Counted from the first letter of the stretch, positions 51,939 to 62,629 are shown. The stretch: 64,000 nucleotides of DNA from Thermoleophilaceae bacterium (GCA_030446485.1 JAUJNF010000009.1:60911-124910); one strand, 5' to 3'. A program made the numbers and translations. Notes: generated by a model not told the origin, from the sequence alone.

Positions 51939-54157
51939 TGGAAGTGGTCCGGAATGCCGCTCTCGAAGGCGGCCACCAGCTCATCGACCTGAACGACGAG
52001 CCTAGCAACGCCCGCCTCTATCTCCAGGGCCGTCCCACCCACGCGGCCCAGCCGGAGGAGGGAGAGCTCCTCGCCGCCGGTGTCGAGGCGGTCGATGGCG
52101 GCCGTGGGCCCTGAGACGAGGACGCCGCCCGGGCCCTCGGCGAACAGGACGGTCTCCGGGAACGCGCCGCCGGAGGTCTCCACGAGCGGCGCCAGGTCCA
52201 CCCGGCAGCCGTGGCCGCCGGCGATCGCGCACTCGGCCAGCGCGCAGGCCAGGCCGCCGTCGGACACGTCGTGGGCCGAAGCCAGGCCGCCTTCGGCTAC
52301 GGCCGCGCGGATCGCGCGCAGCGCCGCGGCCTGGCGCTCGAGATCGACGAGCGGCAATCCCTCCGCCATCCGGCCGCGCAGGCGCTCGAGCTCGGAGCCA
52401 GCCATGCCGGGCTCGAACGGCCCGAGCAGGGCGATCTCGTGGCCGTCCTCGGCGAAGCCGCCTCCCGGTACGGCGACGGGATCGGTGAGCTTCCCGACCA
52501 TCCCCACGATCGGCGTCGGGTAGATCGGCCCCTCGGGACCCTCGTTGTAGAGCGACACGTTGCCGCCCACCACGGGCACGTCGAGCGCCCGGCAGGCGTC
52601 GCCCAGGCCGGTCACCGCCCGGGTGAGCTGCCAGGCGATGTGCGGCTTCTCCGGGTTGCCGAAGTTGAGGCAGTTTGTGAGGCCGAGCGGCTCGGCTCCC
52701 ACGCAGGCCAGGTTGCGCGCGCACTCGAGCACGGCCTCCACGGCGCCCGTGTACGGGTCGCAGGCCACGCGCCGGCCGTTGCCGTCGATGGCCACGGCGA
52801 GCGCCCCGCTTCCGCCGTCCGGAGCGAGGGCGAGCACGGCGGCGTCGAGCGGCTGGCGGTGGCGCACGGTGCGCGAGCCCACGAGCGAGTCGTACTGCTC
52901 GTAGGCGAAGCGCTTGCTCGCGATGTTGGGTGAGCGAAGGAGGGCGAGCAGCGTTTCTGCCGGGTCCGTGTCGTCGCTCAGGCGGCGCTTCGGCGAGTGG
53001 TAGATCGGCGCAGTGGGCTCCTCTGGCTCGAGGTCGTACAGCGGGCAGTCGTCCACGAGCGCCGGAACCGGCATGTCGCCCACGAGCTCGTCCCCGTCGA
53101 ACACGCGGAGATGGCCGCCGGCGGTCACGGTCCCGATCGGGGTGGCACGCACCTCCCAGCGCCGGCACACGGCGAGCACCGCCTCGAGACGCTCGGCCTC
53201 CACCACGCACAGCATCCGCTCCTGGGACTCCGAGATCATGATCTCGAACGGCTCCATGCCGGGCTCGCGCGTGGGCACGAGCGACACGTCGAGGTCGATC
53301 CCCACCCCGCCCTTCGAGGCCATCTCCGAAACGCTCGAGCTGAGCCCGGCGGCGCCCAGATCCTGCAGCGAGGCCAGGAGCCCGGCCTCGAGCAGCTCGA
53401 GCGAGCACTCGAGCAGCTTCTTCTCCTCGAACGGGTCGCCGATCTGCACGGTCGGGCGCTTGGCGGCGTCGTCGTCGCCCAGCTCGGCGCTCGCGAGCAC
53501 CGAGGCGCCGCCGATGCCGTCGCGTCCGGTGAGCGCGCCGAACAGCACCAGGTGGTTGCCGGCGCCCGCGGCGGCGCTCCGGATCAGCCGCTCACGGGGG
53601 GCGATGCCGAGGCACATGGCGTTCACCAGGCAGTTCTGCTCGTAGGCCGGCTCGAAGTACACCTCGCCGCCCACGGTGGCCACGCCGATCGAGTTGCCGT
53701 AGTGGCCGATGCCCGCCACCGCGCGGTCGAAGAGGTAGCGCGACCGGGGCGAGTCGAGCTCGCCGAAGCGCAGCGAGTCGAGGATGGCGACCGGCCGGGC
53801 GCCGACCGCGAAGACATCGCGCAGGATGCCGCCGACGCCGGTGGCCGCACCCTGGAACGGCTCCACGGCGCTCGGGTGGTTGTGTGACTCCACCTTGAAG
53901 GCCACCGCCAGGCCGTCGCCGACATCGACCGCGCCGGCGTTCTCCCCCGGCCCCATCACCACGTGACGGCCCTGCGTCGGGAGCGTGCGCAGCAGCTTCT
54001 TCGAGTGCTTGTAGGCGCAGTGCTCGGACCACATGAGCGAGAACACGGCCAGCTCGAGGGCGTTCGGCTCGCGTCCGAGGAGCTCGACTATCCCGTTGTA
54101 CTCGCCGTCGGTCAAGCCGAGCTCGCGGTGGCGCGTGCTCTCCGCCGCCTCGGCCAA
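51935..54157 (-). CDS. purL: FGAM synthase subunit PurL
   Basis: 740-residue small-type PurL, which works with PurQ and Pur[16 protein letters not shown] (catalytic His region), [31 protein letters not shown] and [10 protein letters not shown] are typical, as are two repeated AIRS-like halves. The start is uncertain: TTG at 54157 gives the usual N-terminus [15 protein letters not shown], but the frame stays open back to a TAG at 54278-54280, so an N-terminal extension is possible. It overlaps purF by 4 bases. Confidence 0.95.
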   Translation of the reverse strand: MAEAAESTRHRELGLTDGEYNGIVELLGREPNALELAVFSLMWSEHCAYKHSKKLLRTLPTQGRHVVMGPGENAGAVDVGDGLAVAFKVESHNHPSAVEPFQGAATGVGGILRDVFAVGARPVAILDSLRFGELDSPRSRYLFDRAVAGIGHYGNSIGVATVGGEVYFEPAYEQNCLVNAMCLGIAPRERLIRSAAAGAGNHLVLFGALTGRDGIGGASVLASAELGDDDAAKRPTVQIGDPFEEKKLLECSLELLEAGLLASLQDLGAAGLSSSVSEMASKGGVGIDLDVSLVPTREPGMEPFEIMISESQERMLCVVEAERLEAVLAVCRRWEVRATPIGTVTAGGHLRVFDGDELVGDMPVPALVDDCPLYDLEPEEPTAPIYHSPKRRLSDDTDPAETLLALLRSPNIASKRFAYEQYDSLVGSRTVRHRQPLDAAVLALAPDGGSGALAVAIDGNGRRVACDPYTGAVEAVLECARNLACVGAEPLGLTNCLNFGNPEKPHIAWQLTRAVTGLGDACRALDVPVVGGNVSLYNEGPEGPIYPTPIVGMVGKLTDPVAVPGGGFAEDGHEIALLGPFEPGMAGSELERLRGRMAEGLPLVDLERQAAALRAIRAAVAEGGLASAHDVSDGGLACALAECAIAGGHGCRVDLAPLVETSGGAFPETVLFAEGPGGVLVSGPTAAIDRLDTGGEELSLLRLGRVGGTALEIEAGVARLVVQVDELVAAFESGIPDHFQ

Positions 54158-54277
54158 GGCGGCGGCCTGGGCGCCCGGGGCAGCTTCGTCGGCAGCCGCA
54201 GCCGACAGGCGGGGGCGCGATCTCGTCGGCGGGTGGGGGCACCACGGCGGCGCCGATGTCGTCGCCGGCCCCGGGCA

Positions 54278-54355
54278 CTAGATAATTGATTCCACGGCCG
54301 CGTCTGTGACGGCAAGAGGCGGCATCCGCGCGGGCAGGGTCGTGGAATCGGTCAT
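54278..54355 (-). CDS. Tiny ORF between purQ and purL
   Basis: 25 codons, ATG immediately after the purQ stop (TAGATG), reading [25 protein letters not shown]. It is in the same frame as purL, separated from it by one TAG and a Pro/Ala-rich open stretch. Could be a real small protein, a purL N-terminal extension broken by an indel, or noise. Confidence 0.3.
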   Translation of the reverse strand: MTDSTTLPARMPPLAVTDAAVESII

Positions 54356-55031
54356 CTAGCCCGCGACCGCCGCCCCTGCGTGTGCCGCCAGGGACGCGAA
54401 CAGCCGCCCACCGTCCGTGGACCCGCTCAGGGGGTCGACCGCGTGCTCCGGATGGGGCATCAGGCCCATCACGTTGCCGTCCTCGTTGCACACCGCGGCG
54501 ATGTCTTCCAGCGAGCCGTTCGGGTTCTGACCGGCGGCGTAGCGAAGTACGATCTGGCCGTGTGCCTCCATTCCCTCCAGTACCTCGGATGGCGCGTAGT
54601 AGCGGCCGCTCGTGTGCTTCACCGGCAGGGGAGGACGTCCCCCGCGCGCACGTCCGCGTGAAGGGAGTGTCCTCGTTCTCGACCACCACGTCGACCTGCC
54701 GGCACAGGAAGCGCAGGCCGGAGTTCGGCAGCAGCGCCCCGGGGAGCAGGCCGGCCTCGCACAGCACCTGGAAGCCGTTGCAGATGCCGAGCACCGGGCC
54801 ACCCGCGCGCGCGAAATCGGCCGTGGCCTCCATCACCGGCGCGAAGCGCGCGATCGCTCCCACCCGCAGGTAGTCGCCGTAGGAGAAGCCACCCGGGACC
54901 ACCACGGCATCGACGCCGCGGAGATCTCGGTCCCCGTGCCATAGGAGCTGGGCGTCACCGAAGCGCCGGCAGGCGCCGAGGGCATCGACCTCGTCGCAGG
55001 AGCCGGGGAAGCGGAGGACGCCGAACCTCAT
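54356..55031 (-). CDS. purQ: FGAM synthase glutaminase PurQ (frameshifted near 54635)
   Basis: Class I glutamine amidotransferase. First frame: [37 protein letters not shown] and [21 protein letters not shown] (nucleophilic Cys). Second frame: [13 protein letters not shown] and [15 protein letters not shown] (catalytic His and Glu). The length 676 is two short of a multiple of three; the normal reading TRGDVLPLPVKH would be restored by one extra G and one extra C in two homopolymer runs at about 54627-54643. Starts ATG 55031. Confidence 0.88.
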
Positions 55032-55059
55032 CGGGCGACGATCGGCCGCGAAGGGCCGC

Positions 55060-55286
55060 TCATGCGTCCTCGACCATGATCTCGTACTCCTCGATCAGCG
55101 GGTTGGCGAGGAGCGCCTCGCACACCTCGCCGAGCCGCGCGGCGTCCTCGACGTCGAGCTCGACCATCCGCCCGACCCGCACGTGCGACATACCGTCGAA
55201 TCCGAGCGCCGGCAGCGCCCGCTCCACGGCCTGACCCTGGGGTTCGAGGATTCCTCCTTCGGCCTGATCAAGACACGAGCCTTCAA
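55060..55286 (-). CDS. purS: FGAM synthase subunit PurS (frameshifted near 55255)
   Basis: Small PurS subunit, about 75 residues when repaired: [24 protein letters not shown] then [20 protein letters not shown] and [11 protein letters not shown]. Start at TTG 55286, overlapping the purC stop (TTGA). Length 227 is one base short; restoring a G in GAG[G]GAATC at about 55255 joins the two frames. It bridges PurL and PurQ in the FGAM synthase complex. Confidence 0.88.
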
Positions 55287-56178
55287 GCGGTCGTGGTCCC
55301 GCTGCGCTCAAGCCAGCGCTCGAACGGCTCGCCGGTGATGAGCTCGTAGGCGTCGACGTAGCGCTGCCGGGTGCCGGCCACCACGTCGTCCGGCAACTCC
55401 GGCGCCGGCGGCGACTTGTCCCACCCCGACTGCGAGGCCCAGTCGCGCACGTACTGCTTGTCGAACGAGGGCTGGCCGCGGCCCGGCTCGTAGCCGTCGG
55501 CGGGCCAGAAGCGGGAGGAGTCGGGGGTGAGCACCTCGTCCCCCACCACGATCCGCCCATTCCCGTCGCGACCAAACTCGAATTTGGTGTCGGCCAGGAT
55601 GATCCCCGCTCGCGCGCGTGGTCGGCAGCGAACCCGTAGAGCGCGATCGACAGCCGCCGCAGCTCCTCGAGCGCAGGGCGGTCCCCGAGGATCTCGGCCG
55701 CGCGATCGAAGTCGACGTTCTCGTCGTGGTCGCCGACCTCGGCCTTGGTAGCGGGCGTGAAGATCGGCTCGGGCAGCTGCTCGGATTCGCTGAGGCCGGC
55801 GGGTAGCTCCACGCCGCACACCCCGCCCGTCGCCTGGTAGTCCTTCCACCCCGAGCCGGTGATGTAGCCGCGCACCACGCACTCCACCGGGAACATCTCG
55901 AGGCGTTCGACGAGCATGGCCCGGCCCCGCACCTCGTCCGGCACCTCGGTCAGGGAAACGATGTGGTTGGGGCAGATGGCCGCCGTGCGCTCGAACCAGA
56001 ACGCCGACAGACCGGTGAGCACACGGCCCTTGTCGGGGATCGGCGTCGGGTGCACGACGTCGTAGGTGGAGATGCGGTCCGAGGCCACCATGAGCAGGCG
56101 GTGGTCCGCCTCGTAGATGTCGCGGACCTTGCCCTGGGAGCGGAGCGTGAGGCTGTCGAGTGTTGATGGTGGAGGCAT
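55283..56178 (-). CDS. purC: SAICAR synthase (frameshifted near 55605)
   Basis: 298-residue SAICAR synthetase. First frame: [28 protein letters not shown] (nucleotide-binding start), [37 protein letters not shown]. Second frame: [42 protein letters not shown]. Length 896 is one short; restoring one G (GGGG to GGGGG) at about 55605 gives [18 protein letters not shown] at 56178; 10 bases after the glycosyltransferase stop. Confidence 0.9.
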
Positions 56179-56188
56179 CGCTCTGAGG

Positions 56189-56908
56189 CTAACGACTGGG
56201 GTAGTCGTGTTGCCGTCCCGGCCCCGACTCCCGAATCGGCGCATACAGCCGCACCAACGTCCGCGGATCCACCCCGAGCCAATACAGCACCTGCATCACG
56301 ACCCAGCGCACGAGCATCCACGGGAAGCTCCGGCCCTCGAAGCGCCGGGACGAGGTCTCCACCGTGCTCGGCAGGTGCACGATCCGCCCATGCCGGCGAA
56401 GCCGCCGCACGAGGTCGAGATCCTCGAAGATCGGCAGCGGCCGGAAGCCCCCCGCCGCCCGATAAGTGCTCGTGCGCACGAAGATCGCCGAGTCGCCGTA
56501 GACGATCCTCAGCTGGTGCAACTGGGGATACAGCCAGGTCATGAAGTGCGCCGCGCGCGAGGGACCACTGAAGCGCGTGTGGAAGTTGCCGCCGGCGACC
56601 CACGGGTAGCAAAGCGCCTCCAGCAACGAGTCGGCGGCGTCCACGGGCGGGAGCGTGTCGGCGTGAAGGAAGAGCAGCGCCTCGCCGCGCGCCGCAGCGG
56701 CGCCCGCGCGCATCTGGGCGCCACGCCCCCCGGAGACGCCCTCCAGCACCAGCGCTCCCCGGTCACGCGCGATCGCCAGGGTCCCGTCGCGGCTTCCGCC
56801 GTCCACCACGATCACCTCCGCCACACCGCGCACCGCGGCCAGCGCGTCCAGCAACGAACCGATCGCCCCCTCCTCCTCGAGGGTGGGCACCACCACCGAG
56901 ACCGTCAG
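56189..56908 (-). CDS. rSAM/selenodomain-associated transferase 2-like glycosyltransferase
   Basis: About 239 residues, GT2 fold of TIGR04283 type: TVSVVVPTLEEEGAIGSLL, VIVVDGGSRDGTLAIA, GVSGGRGAQMRAGAAAARGEALLFLHADTLPP, VAGGNFHTRFSGPSR and IYGDSAIFVRTSTYRAAGGF. Start uncertain: CTG 56908 overlaps the purB stop, while GTG 56896 is a conventional option. It sits between purB and purC, with tight spacing, so it is transcribed with purine genes. Its 'transferase 1' counterpart is at 15228. Confidence 0.82.
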   Translation of the reverse strand: MTVSVVVPTLEEEGAIGSLLDALAAVRGVAEVIVVDGGSRDGTLAIARDRGALVLEGVSGGRGAQMRAGAAAARGEALLFLHADTLPPVDAADSLLEALCYPWVAGGNFHTRFSGPSRAAHFMTWLYPQLHQLRIVYGDSAIFVRTSTYRAAGGFRPLPIFEDLDLVRRLRRHGRIVHLPSTVETSSRRFEGRSFPWMLVRWVVMQVLYWLGVDPRTLVRLYAPIRESGPGRQHDYPSR

Positions 56909-58176
56909 GTGGCGAGCCCCTCGAGCCGCGCCACGATCTCGCGGGCGTGCCGCACGAAGGCCGTCGGGTCGAAGACCGCGTCCAGGTCGAGATCCGGCGC
57001 GGCCTCGGCGAGCAGCTCTCGGAACGGCGTTCCGGTGTCCCACGCGCGCTGCGCGTTCTCCTGAACCAGCCGGTATGCGTCGTCCCGCGTGCGGCCCCCC
57101 TCCACGAGGGCCAGCAGCGCTCGCTGCGAGAACAGCGCACCGTGGGTGAGCTCGAGGTTGGCCCGCATCCGGTCCGTGTTTACGGTCATCCCCCGCACCA
57201 CGCGCACGGCCAGGTGCTGGGCGTAGTCGAGCAGCGCCGTTGCGTCGGGCAGCACCACTCGCTCCACCGACGAGTGGGAGATGTCGCGCTCGTGCCACAG
57301 CGCGACGTCCTCGATCCCGGCCTGGGCGTAGCCGCGCAGCAGGCGCGCGATGCCGGTGATCCGCTCGCTCGCGATCGGGTTGCGCTTGTGCGGCATGGCC
57401 GACGAGCCCTTCTGCCCGCTGCCAAACGGCTCCTCGACCTCGCGCACCTCTGTGCGCTGCAGGTGGCGGACCTCGGTGGACAGCCGCTCGAGGCCCGCCC
57501 CGGCCAACGCCATGGCGCAGAGAAGGGCGGCGTGACGATCGCGGGCCACGACCTGGGTGGACACCGTCTCGGCAGCGAGCCCGAGCCGCTCGAGGACCCG
57601 TCGCTCGAAGTCTGGCTCGTGCGCCGAATAGGTGCCCACGGCTCCGGAGATCGCCCCCACCGAGGCCTCCGCGAAGGCCCGCTCGAGCCGCTCCACGTTG
57701 CGTTGCGCCTCGCAGGCGAAGCCGGCCAACTTGATCCCGAACGTGGTGGGCTCGGCGTGCACGCCGTGAGTGCGCCCGACGCAGAGGGTGTCTTCGTGCT
57801 GGCGCGCGCGTTCGACCAGGACGGCCACCAACGCGCGCGCCCCCGCAAGCACCACCTCGCCGGCGTGCCGAACCTGCAGGGCCAGGGCGGTGTCGAGCAC
57901 GTCCGAGCTCGTGAGCCCGTGGTGGATCCACCTCCCGGCCGGCCCGGCCGACTCGGACAGGACGTCGACGAAGGCCGCGACGTCGTGGTCGGTGATCCGC
58001 TCGCGCTCGGCCACCGCCTCCACGGTGAACGTGGCCGCGCGGATGGCCTCGAGCTCCTCGGCAAGCGGCCCGTCCATCTCCTCGCACGCGGCCACCTCCA
58101 CGCGGCGCCAGGCCTCCATGCGGGCCTCGTCCGTCCATATCGCGCCGAGCTCCGCGCGGGTGTAACGGGCGATCAA
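56905..58176 (-). CDS. purB: Adenylosuccinate lyase
   Basis: 423 residues. Fumarase/aspartase-superfamily lyase that releases fumarate from SAICAR and adenylosuccinate. HHGLTSSDVLDTALALQ (catalytic His region), GRTHGVHAEPTTFG (His general acid), and the signature KGSSAMPHKRNP. Start at TTG 58176 (LIARYTRAELGAIW). Follows purE by 15 bases and overlaps the glycosyltransferase start. Confidence 0.96.
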   Translation of the reverse strand: MIARYTRAELGAIWTDEARMEAWRRVEVAACEEMDGPLAEELEAIRAATFTVEAVAERERITDHDVAAFVDVLSESAGPAGRWIHHGLTSSDVLDTALALQVRHAGEVVLAGARALVAVLVERARQHEDTLCVGRTHGVHAEPTTFGIKLAGFACEAQRNVERLERAFAEASVGAISGAVGTYSAHEPDFERRVLERLGLAAETVSTQVVARDRHAALLCAMALAGAGLERLSTEVRHLQRTEVREVEEPFGSGQKGSSAMPHKRNPIASERITGIARLLRGYAQAGIEDVALWHERDISHSSVERVVLPDATALLDYAQHLAVRVVRGMTVNTDRMRANLELTHGALFSQRALLALVEGGRTRDDAYRLVQENAQRAWDTGTPFRELLAEAAPDLDLDAVFDPTAFVRHAREIVARLEGLAT

Positions 58177-58191
58177 GCCGACGCCAAGCGG

Positions 58192-58727
58192 CTACTCGCC
58201 CAGTATGCGCGCCGCGAGCACCGCCGCGTTGCGCGCGGCGTTCACCCCGACGCAGGCCACGGGCACGCCCGGCGGCATCTGCGCGATGGCCAGCAGCGCG
58301 TCCAGCCCGCCGGCCACCGAGCTCCCGCTCGTGAGCGGCACGCCGATCACCGGCAGGTCCGTGTGCGCGGCCACCACGCCGGGCAGCGCGGCCGCGAGGC
58401 CGGCGCCGGCGATGATCACCCGCAGGCCGCGCATCTTCGCGTTGCGGGCGTACTCGGCCACCACGTCGGGGTCGCGATGGGCACTCATCACGCGCACCTC
58501 GTGCCGGATGTCGCGCTCCTCGAGCTCGCGGCCGGCCGGCTCCATGGCCGGCATGTCGCTCTTCGAGCCCATCAGGATCCCGACCCGCGGCGCATCGACG
58601 TCGATGTCCTCGAAGGCCGCCTCGACCTCGGTCTCCACCTCGGCGTGGGTCACCGGCAGATCGGGCTCGTCCTCGCCGACCGTCGGTATTCGCTCCCCCA
58701 CGGCGGGGAGCGCGGGATCGCGCTCGC

Positions 58728-58731
<4 letters not shown>
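58192..58731 (-). CDS. purE: N5-carboxyaminoimidazole ribonucleotide mutase
   Basis: 179 residues. The PurE fold: RVGILMGSKSDMPAMEPA, HEVRVMSAHRDPDVVAEYA (catalytic His), VIIAGAGLAAALPGVVAA, PVIGVPLTSG. It has an unusual acidic N-terminal extension of about 45 residues before the core. GTG at 58731 overlaps the purD stop by 4 bases. No purK is in the window. Confidence 0.95.
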
Positions 58732-60038
<1,307 letters not shown>

Positions 60039-60084
60039 CTCGCCGCACCGGTCGGCGTGGGACGCTGCGTGCAGACGAGTTGCA

Positions 60085-60366
60085 CTACAGCGCGGCGATG
60101 AAGTCGTCGACCGGGATAGCCACGAGTGACTCGTATCGAGCGGTCCCGCGCGATCCCAGCTCCAGCGATACCCGGGCCATCGTCTGCTCGTCGGGAGCCT
60201 CGATCACGTTCACGAAGTCGAACCGTCCGAGGGTGGCCCATTGAGCGGTCACGGTCGCGCCGAGCTGCTCGATCTCCCTGTTCACCTCGCGGATGCGCGA
60301 GGGGTTGTTCTTCACGGTCTGGGTGCCCTCGGGCGTGAGGGTGCTCAGCAGGACGAAGGTCGGCAT
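60085..60366 (-). CDS. GYD-domain protein
   Basis: 93 residues: PTFVLLSTLTPEGTQTVKNNPSRI, LGATVTAQWATLGRFDFVNVIEAPD and TARYESLVAIPVDDFIAAL. This is the small ferredoxin-like GYD family of unknown function, often stress- or metabolism-associated. ATG at 60366 is preceded by GAGGAGC. 46 bases before purD on the same strand, so it may lead the purine operon. Confidence 0.85.
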   Translation of the reverse strand: MPTFVLLSTLTPEGTQTVKNNPSRIREVNREIEQLGATVTAQWATLGRFDFVNVIEAPDEQTMARVSLELGSRGTARYESLVAIPVDDFIAAL

Positions 60367-60463
60367 GAGCCGCTCCTCTGGGTCGTGGTGATCGCGGTTT
60401 CGCCCATCTTCGCTGATAGCCCGCCGCGGGGCAATCCCGGTCGACCGCCCGGGTTGCGAGCCC

Positions 60464-60469
60464 TATTGT
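60464..60469 (+). promoter_or_regulatory. -10 element, likely leaderless transcript
   Basis: TATTGT ends 7 bases before the GTG at 60477; no separate ribosome-binding site. Confidence 0.38.
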
Positions 60470-60476
60470 CGCAGAG

Positions 60477-60875
60477 GTGACGACGCTGGCTCGGACCGCC
60501 CTTCTCCTCGTGGTGCTGCTGGTGCTTCATGTGCTCGACCACGAGCTGCGCCAGGCCGCGCCAGTTCCCGGGCCGCTGGCGGTCGTCGGGCTCGCGGGCA
60601 CGGTGATTGCGGCGGGGGTGCTCCTGATCGCGCTGCGACGCCATCCGCTGGCCCCACCGGCCGCGGTGGCCGTCGGGCTGGGCACGGCCTTCGGCTTCGC
60701 GCTCGCCCACCTGCTGCCGCACTGGAGCGGCGCCTTCAGCCAGTTCTACGGCGACCTCGACGTGGACGGGGTGTCGTGGGCGAGCGTGTTCGCCACCATG
60801 GCCGCCGGCCTGACGCTGGGCGTGGCGGGGTTGCGTGCCATGCGGAGCGCCAGGCGGGTGGCGCTCGAGCGGTAG
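60477..60875 (+). CDS. Hypothetical membrane protein
   Basis: 132 residues, four hydrophobic segments (ALLLVVLLVLHVL; VVGLAGTVIAAGVLLIAL; AAVAVGLGTAFGFALAHLL; VFATMAAGLTLGVAGL). Contains HVLDHELRQ after the first helix and LLPHWSGAFSQFYGDLDVDGVSWASV in a loop; both are reminiscent of uncharacterised actinobacterial membrane proteins. GTG at 60477 is probably leaderless. Divergent from the GYD/purine unit. Confidence 0.65.
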   Translation: MTTLARTALLLVVLLVLHVLDHELRQAAPVPGPLAVVGLAGTVIAAGVLLIALRRHPLAPPAAVAVGLGTAFGFALAHLLPHWSGAFSQFYGDLDVDGVSWASVFATMAAGLTLGVAGLRAMRSARRVALER

Positions 60876-60994
60876 GCGCCGACGCGCGCGGCATTGGCGC
60901 CCGAGCCTGGTGACGGATCGGCGGCCCTCGTTTGCAGGCCCGGGCGCCGGGTACAGGCCGCCTTCGATCCCGCGATTCGACCGGAAGGACGCCA

Positions 60995-61987
60995 ATGCCC
61001 GGCACCAAGTACTGGTTCGCCGCCTCGACCGAGGAGTTCATGCCCTCCGAGATGCTCGAGCAGGCCCGGGCCGCCGAGGCCGCGGGCTTCGACGGACTCG
61101 GTGTATCCGATCACTTCGCGCCGTGGTTCCCCGACGGCCAGGCCTCTCAGGCATGGGTCTACCTGGGAGCGCTCGGGCAGGGCACGACCAGGCCCATCGG
61201 CACGGGCGTCACCCCGGTGCTCCACCACTACCACCCCGGCCTGATCGCCCAGGCGTTCATGTCGCTCGAGGAGCTGTACCCGGGTCGCGTCTTCCTCGGC
61301 GTGGGATCGGGAGAGGCGCTGAACGAGATCCCGCTGGGCCTCGACTGGCCCTCGCCGAAGGAGAAGCTCGAGGGCTTCGCGCGCGGCGTCGAGGCCATCG
61401 ACCGGCTCTGGAACGGGGAGACCGTGACCATGGACGGCGGCTGGTTTCGCCTGAAGGACGCCAAGCTCTACACGCGGGCGCGCTCGCGCCCGAAGCTCTA
61501 CCTGTCGGCGTTCGGTCCCCAGGCGGCGCGGATAGCCGGCCGCTACGGCGACGGCCTCTGGACCCTCGGCGACCCCGACGCGGCGCCGGAGGTGATCGAC
61601 GCCTACCGCGAGTCCTGCCGCGAGCACGGCAAGCCGGAGGGGGAGATCATCCTGCAGGCGGGCTTCGCCTGGGCCGAGACCGACGAGGCGGCGATCGCCG
61701 GCGCCCGGCGCTGGAAGCCGACCCAGCTGCCGGAGCTGTACCTCCACGACATCCACGACCCGGAGGACATGCAGCGCCGCGCGGACGAGCAGATGACCGA
61801 CGAGCAGTTCGCCAAGGGGGGCTTCCTGATCGCGGCCGATCCCGACGAGCATGTCGAGCGCATCCGCGAGATCGAGCAGATCGGCGCGACGGTGGTCTGC
61901 CTGCAGCTGATCGGCCAGGCCGATCCGCTCGGCTCGATCCGGACCTACGGCGAGCGGGTGCTACCGGTGCTCCGCCAGGACGGCTGA
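60995..61987 (+). CDS. F420-dependent luciferase-like oxidoreductase (FGD-related)
   Basis: 330 residues of the bacterial luciferase-like TIM-barrel family: KYWFAASTEEFMPSEMLEQARAAEAAGFDGLGVSDHFAPWFP start, GTGVTPVLHHYHPGLIAQAF, FLGVGSGEALNEIPLG, and a C-terminal GFLIAADPDEHVERIREIEQIG. It is near the G6PDH-like TIGR03557-type branch that uses deazaflavin F420. ATG at 60995 has AAGGAC upstream. Substrate is unknown; F420 use implies the genome makes this cofactor. Confidence 0.86.
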   Translation: MPGTKYWFAASTEEFMPSEMLEQARAAEAAGFDGLGVSDHFAPWFPDGQASQAWVYLGALGQGTTRPIGTGVTPVLHHYHPGLIAQAFMSLEELYPGRVFLGVGSGEALNEIPLGLDWPSPKEKLEGFARGVEAIDRLWNGETVTMDGGWFRLKDAKLYTRARSRPKLYLSAFGPQAARIAGRYGDGLWTLGDPDAAPEVIDAYRESCREHGKPEGEIILQAGFAWAETDEAAIAGARRWKPTQLPELYLHDIHDPEDMQRRADEQMTDEQFAKGGFLIAADPDEHVERIREIEQIGATVVCLQLIGQADPLGSIRTYGERVLPVLRQDG

Positions 61988-62027
61988 GGAGAGCCGACTA
62001 CCGGCGGTACGTGTACCCCTCCGGACT

Positions 62028-62080
62028 GGACACACGATGCCGTGCGTTCGGACACACGAACTCAGTACGATGGACACATG
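62028..62080 (+). repeat. Three 22-base-spaced direct repeats over the MNT start (candidate operator)
   Basis: GGACACACGA at 62028, 62050 and the related GGACACATG at 62072 begin exactly 22 bases apart (two helical turns). The third overlaps the ATG at 62078. A 12-base inverted repeat GGTAC-GT-GTACC lies just upstream (62006-62017). The arrangement suits binding of a protein on one face of DNA, plausibly the HTH domain of the gene itself. Confidence 0.55.
62066..62071 (+). promoter_or_regulatory. -10 element, likely leaderless transcript for the MNT gene
   Basis: TACGAT lies between repeats 2 and 3, six bases before the ATG at 62078, so transcription would start at the A of ATG. A repressor on the repeats would block it directly. 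Confidence 0.42.
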
Positions 62081-62629
62081 ACACACCTCGCCCTCCTGGC
62101 TGAGCAAGTAGGAGTAAACGAGCGGACCCTGAGACGGGCCCTGAACCAAGGGACCCTGCGGGGTACCCGAGCCACGCCTCGAAAGCTGACGCTGCCGTTG
62201 TCCGAGCGGCAGTTCATCCGCCACTCGTGGCGATTGCTCTCGACCCTGCGGGCGGCCCTTCGCACGGAGCAGAACGTTCGCTTTGCACTCGTGTTCGGGT
62301 CAACCGCAAGGGGCACCGACACTCCTCAGAGCGACATCGACGTGCTCGTCGACCTGCGTGACCCCGCCCTCGAGCGCATCGTTGACCTGAGCGACAGGCT
62401 CACCACGGTCGTCGGGCGCCCGGTCGAGCTCGTTCGAGTCCAAGACGCTGAGGTCGAGCCCTCCTTTCTTTCCGACGTCGTGGCCGAGGGACGCGTGCTG
62501 GTCGATCGGGAGGACTTGTGGGCGGACCTGCAACGACGGGAGCCGAGCCGCTTGCAGCGTGGCCGCCAGGACGACTCGCGGCGGGCCGAGGCAGCGCTCG
62601 CCGGAATTGATCGCCTTCTGATTGGCTGA
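62078..62629 (+). CDS. HTH-MNT nucleotidyltransferase, candidate type VII antitoxin
   Basis: 183 residues. N-terminal helix-turn-helix-like stretch (LALLAEQVGVNERTLRRALNQGTLRG), then a minimal nucleotidyltransferase domain with the exact GSx10DxD motif (Gly74, Ser75, Asp86, Asp88: VFGSTARGTDTPQSDIDVLVD). In MntA-type antitoxins this motif supports adenylylation of the HEPN toxin. An HTH fused to the MNT domain would let one protein repress its own promoter and neutralise the toxin. The downstream HEPN gene overlaps by 8 bases. The gene lies after, and is independent of, the F420 enzyme gene. Confidence 0.82.
   Translation: MTHLALLAEQVGVNERTLRRALNQGTLRGTRATPRKLTLPLSERQFIRHSWRLLSTLRAALRTEQNVRFALVFGSTARGTDTPQSDIDVLVDLRDPALERIVDLSDRLTTVVGRPVELVRVQDAEVEPSFLSDVVAEGRVLVDREDLWADLQRREPSRLQRGRQDDSRRAEAALAGIDRLLIG

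Noticed and set aside
43081..56178. Programmed ribosomal frameshifting in recQ, purC, purS and purQ
   Set aside because: No slippery heptamer with downstream structure is apparent, the shifts go in different directions, and homopolymer length errors explain them more simply.
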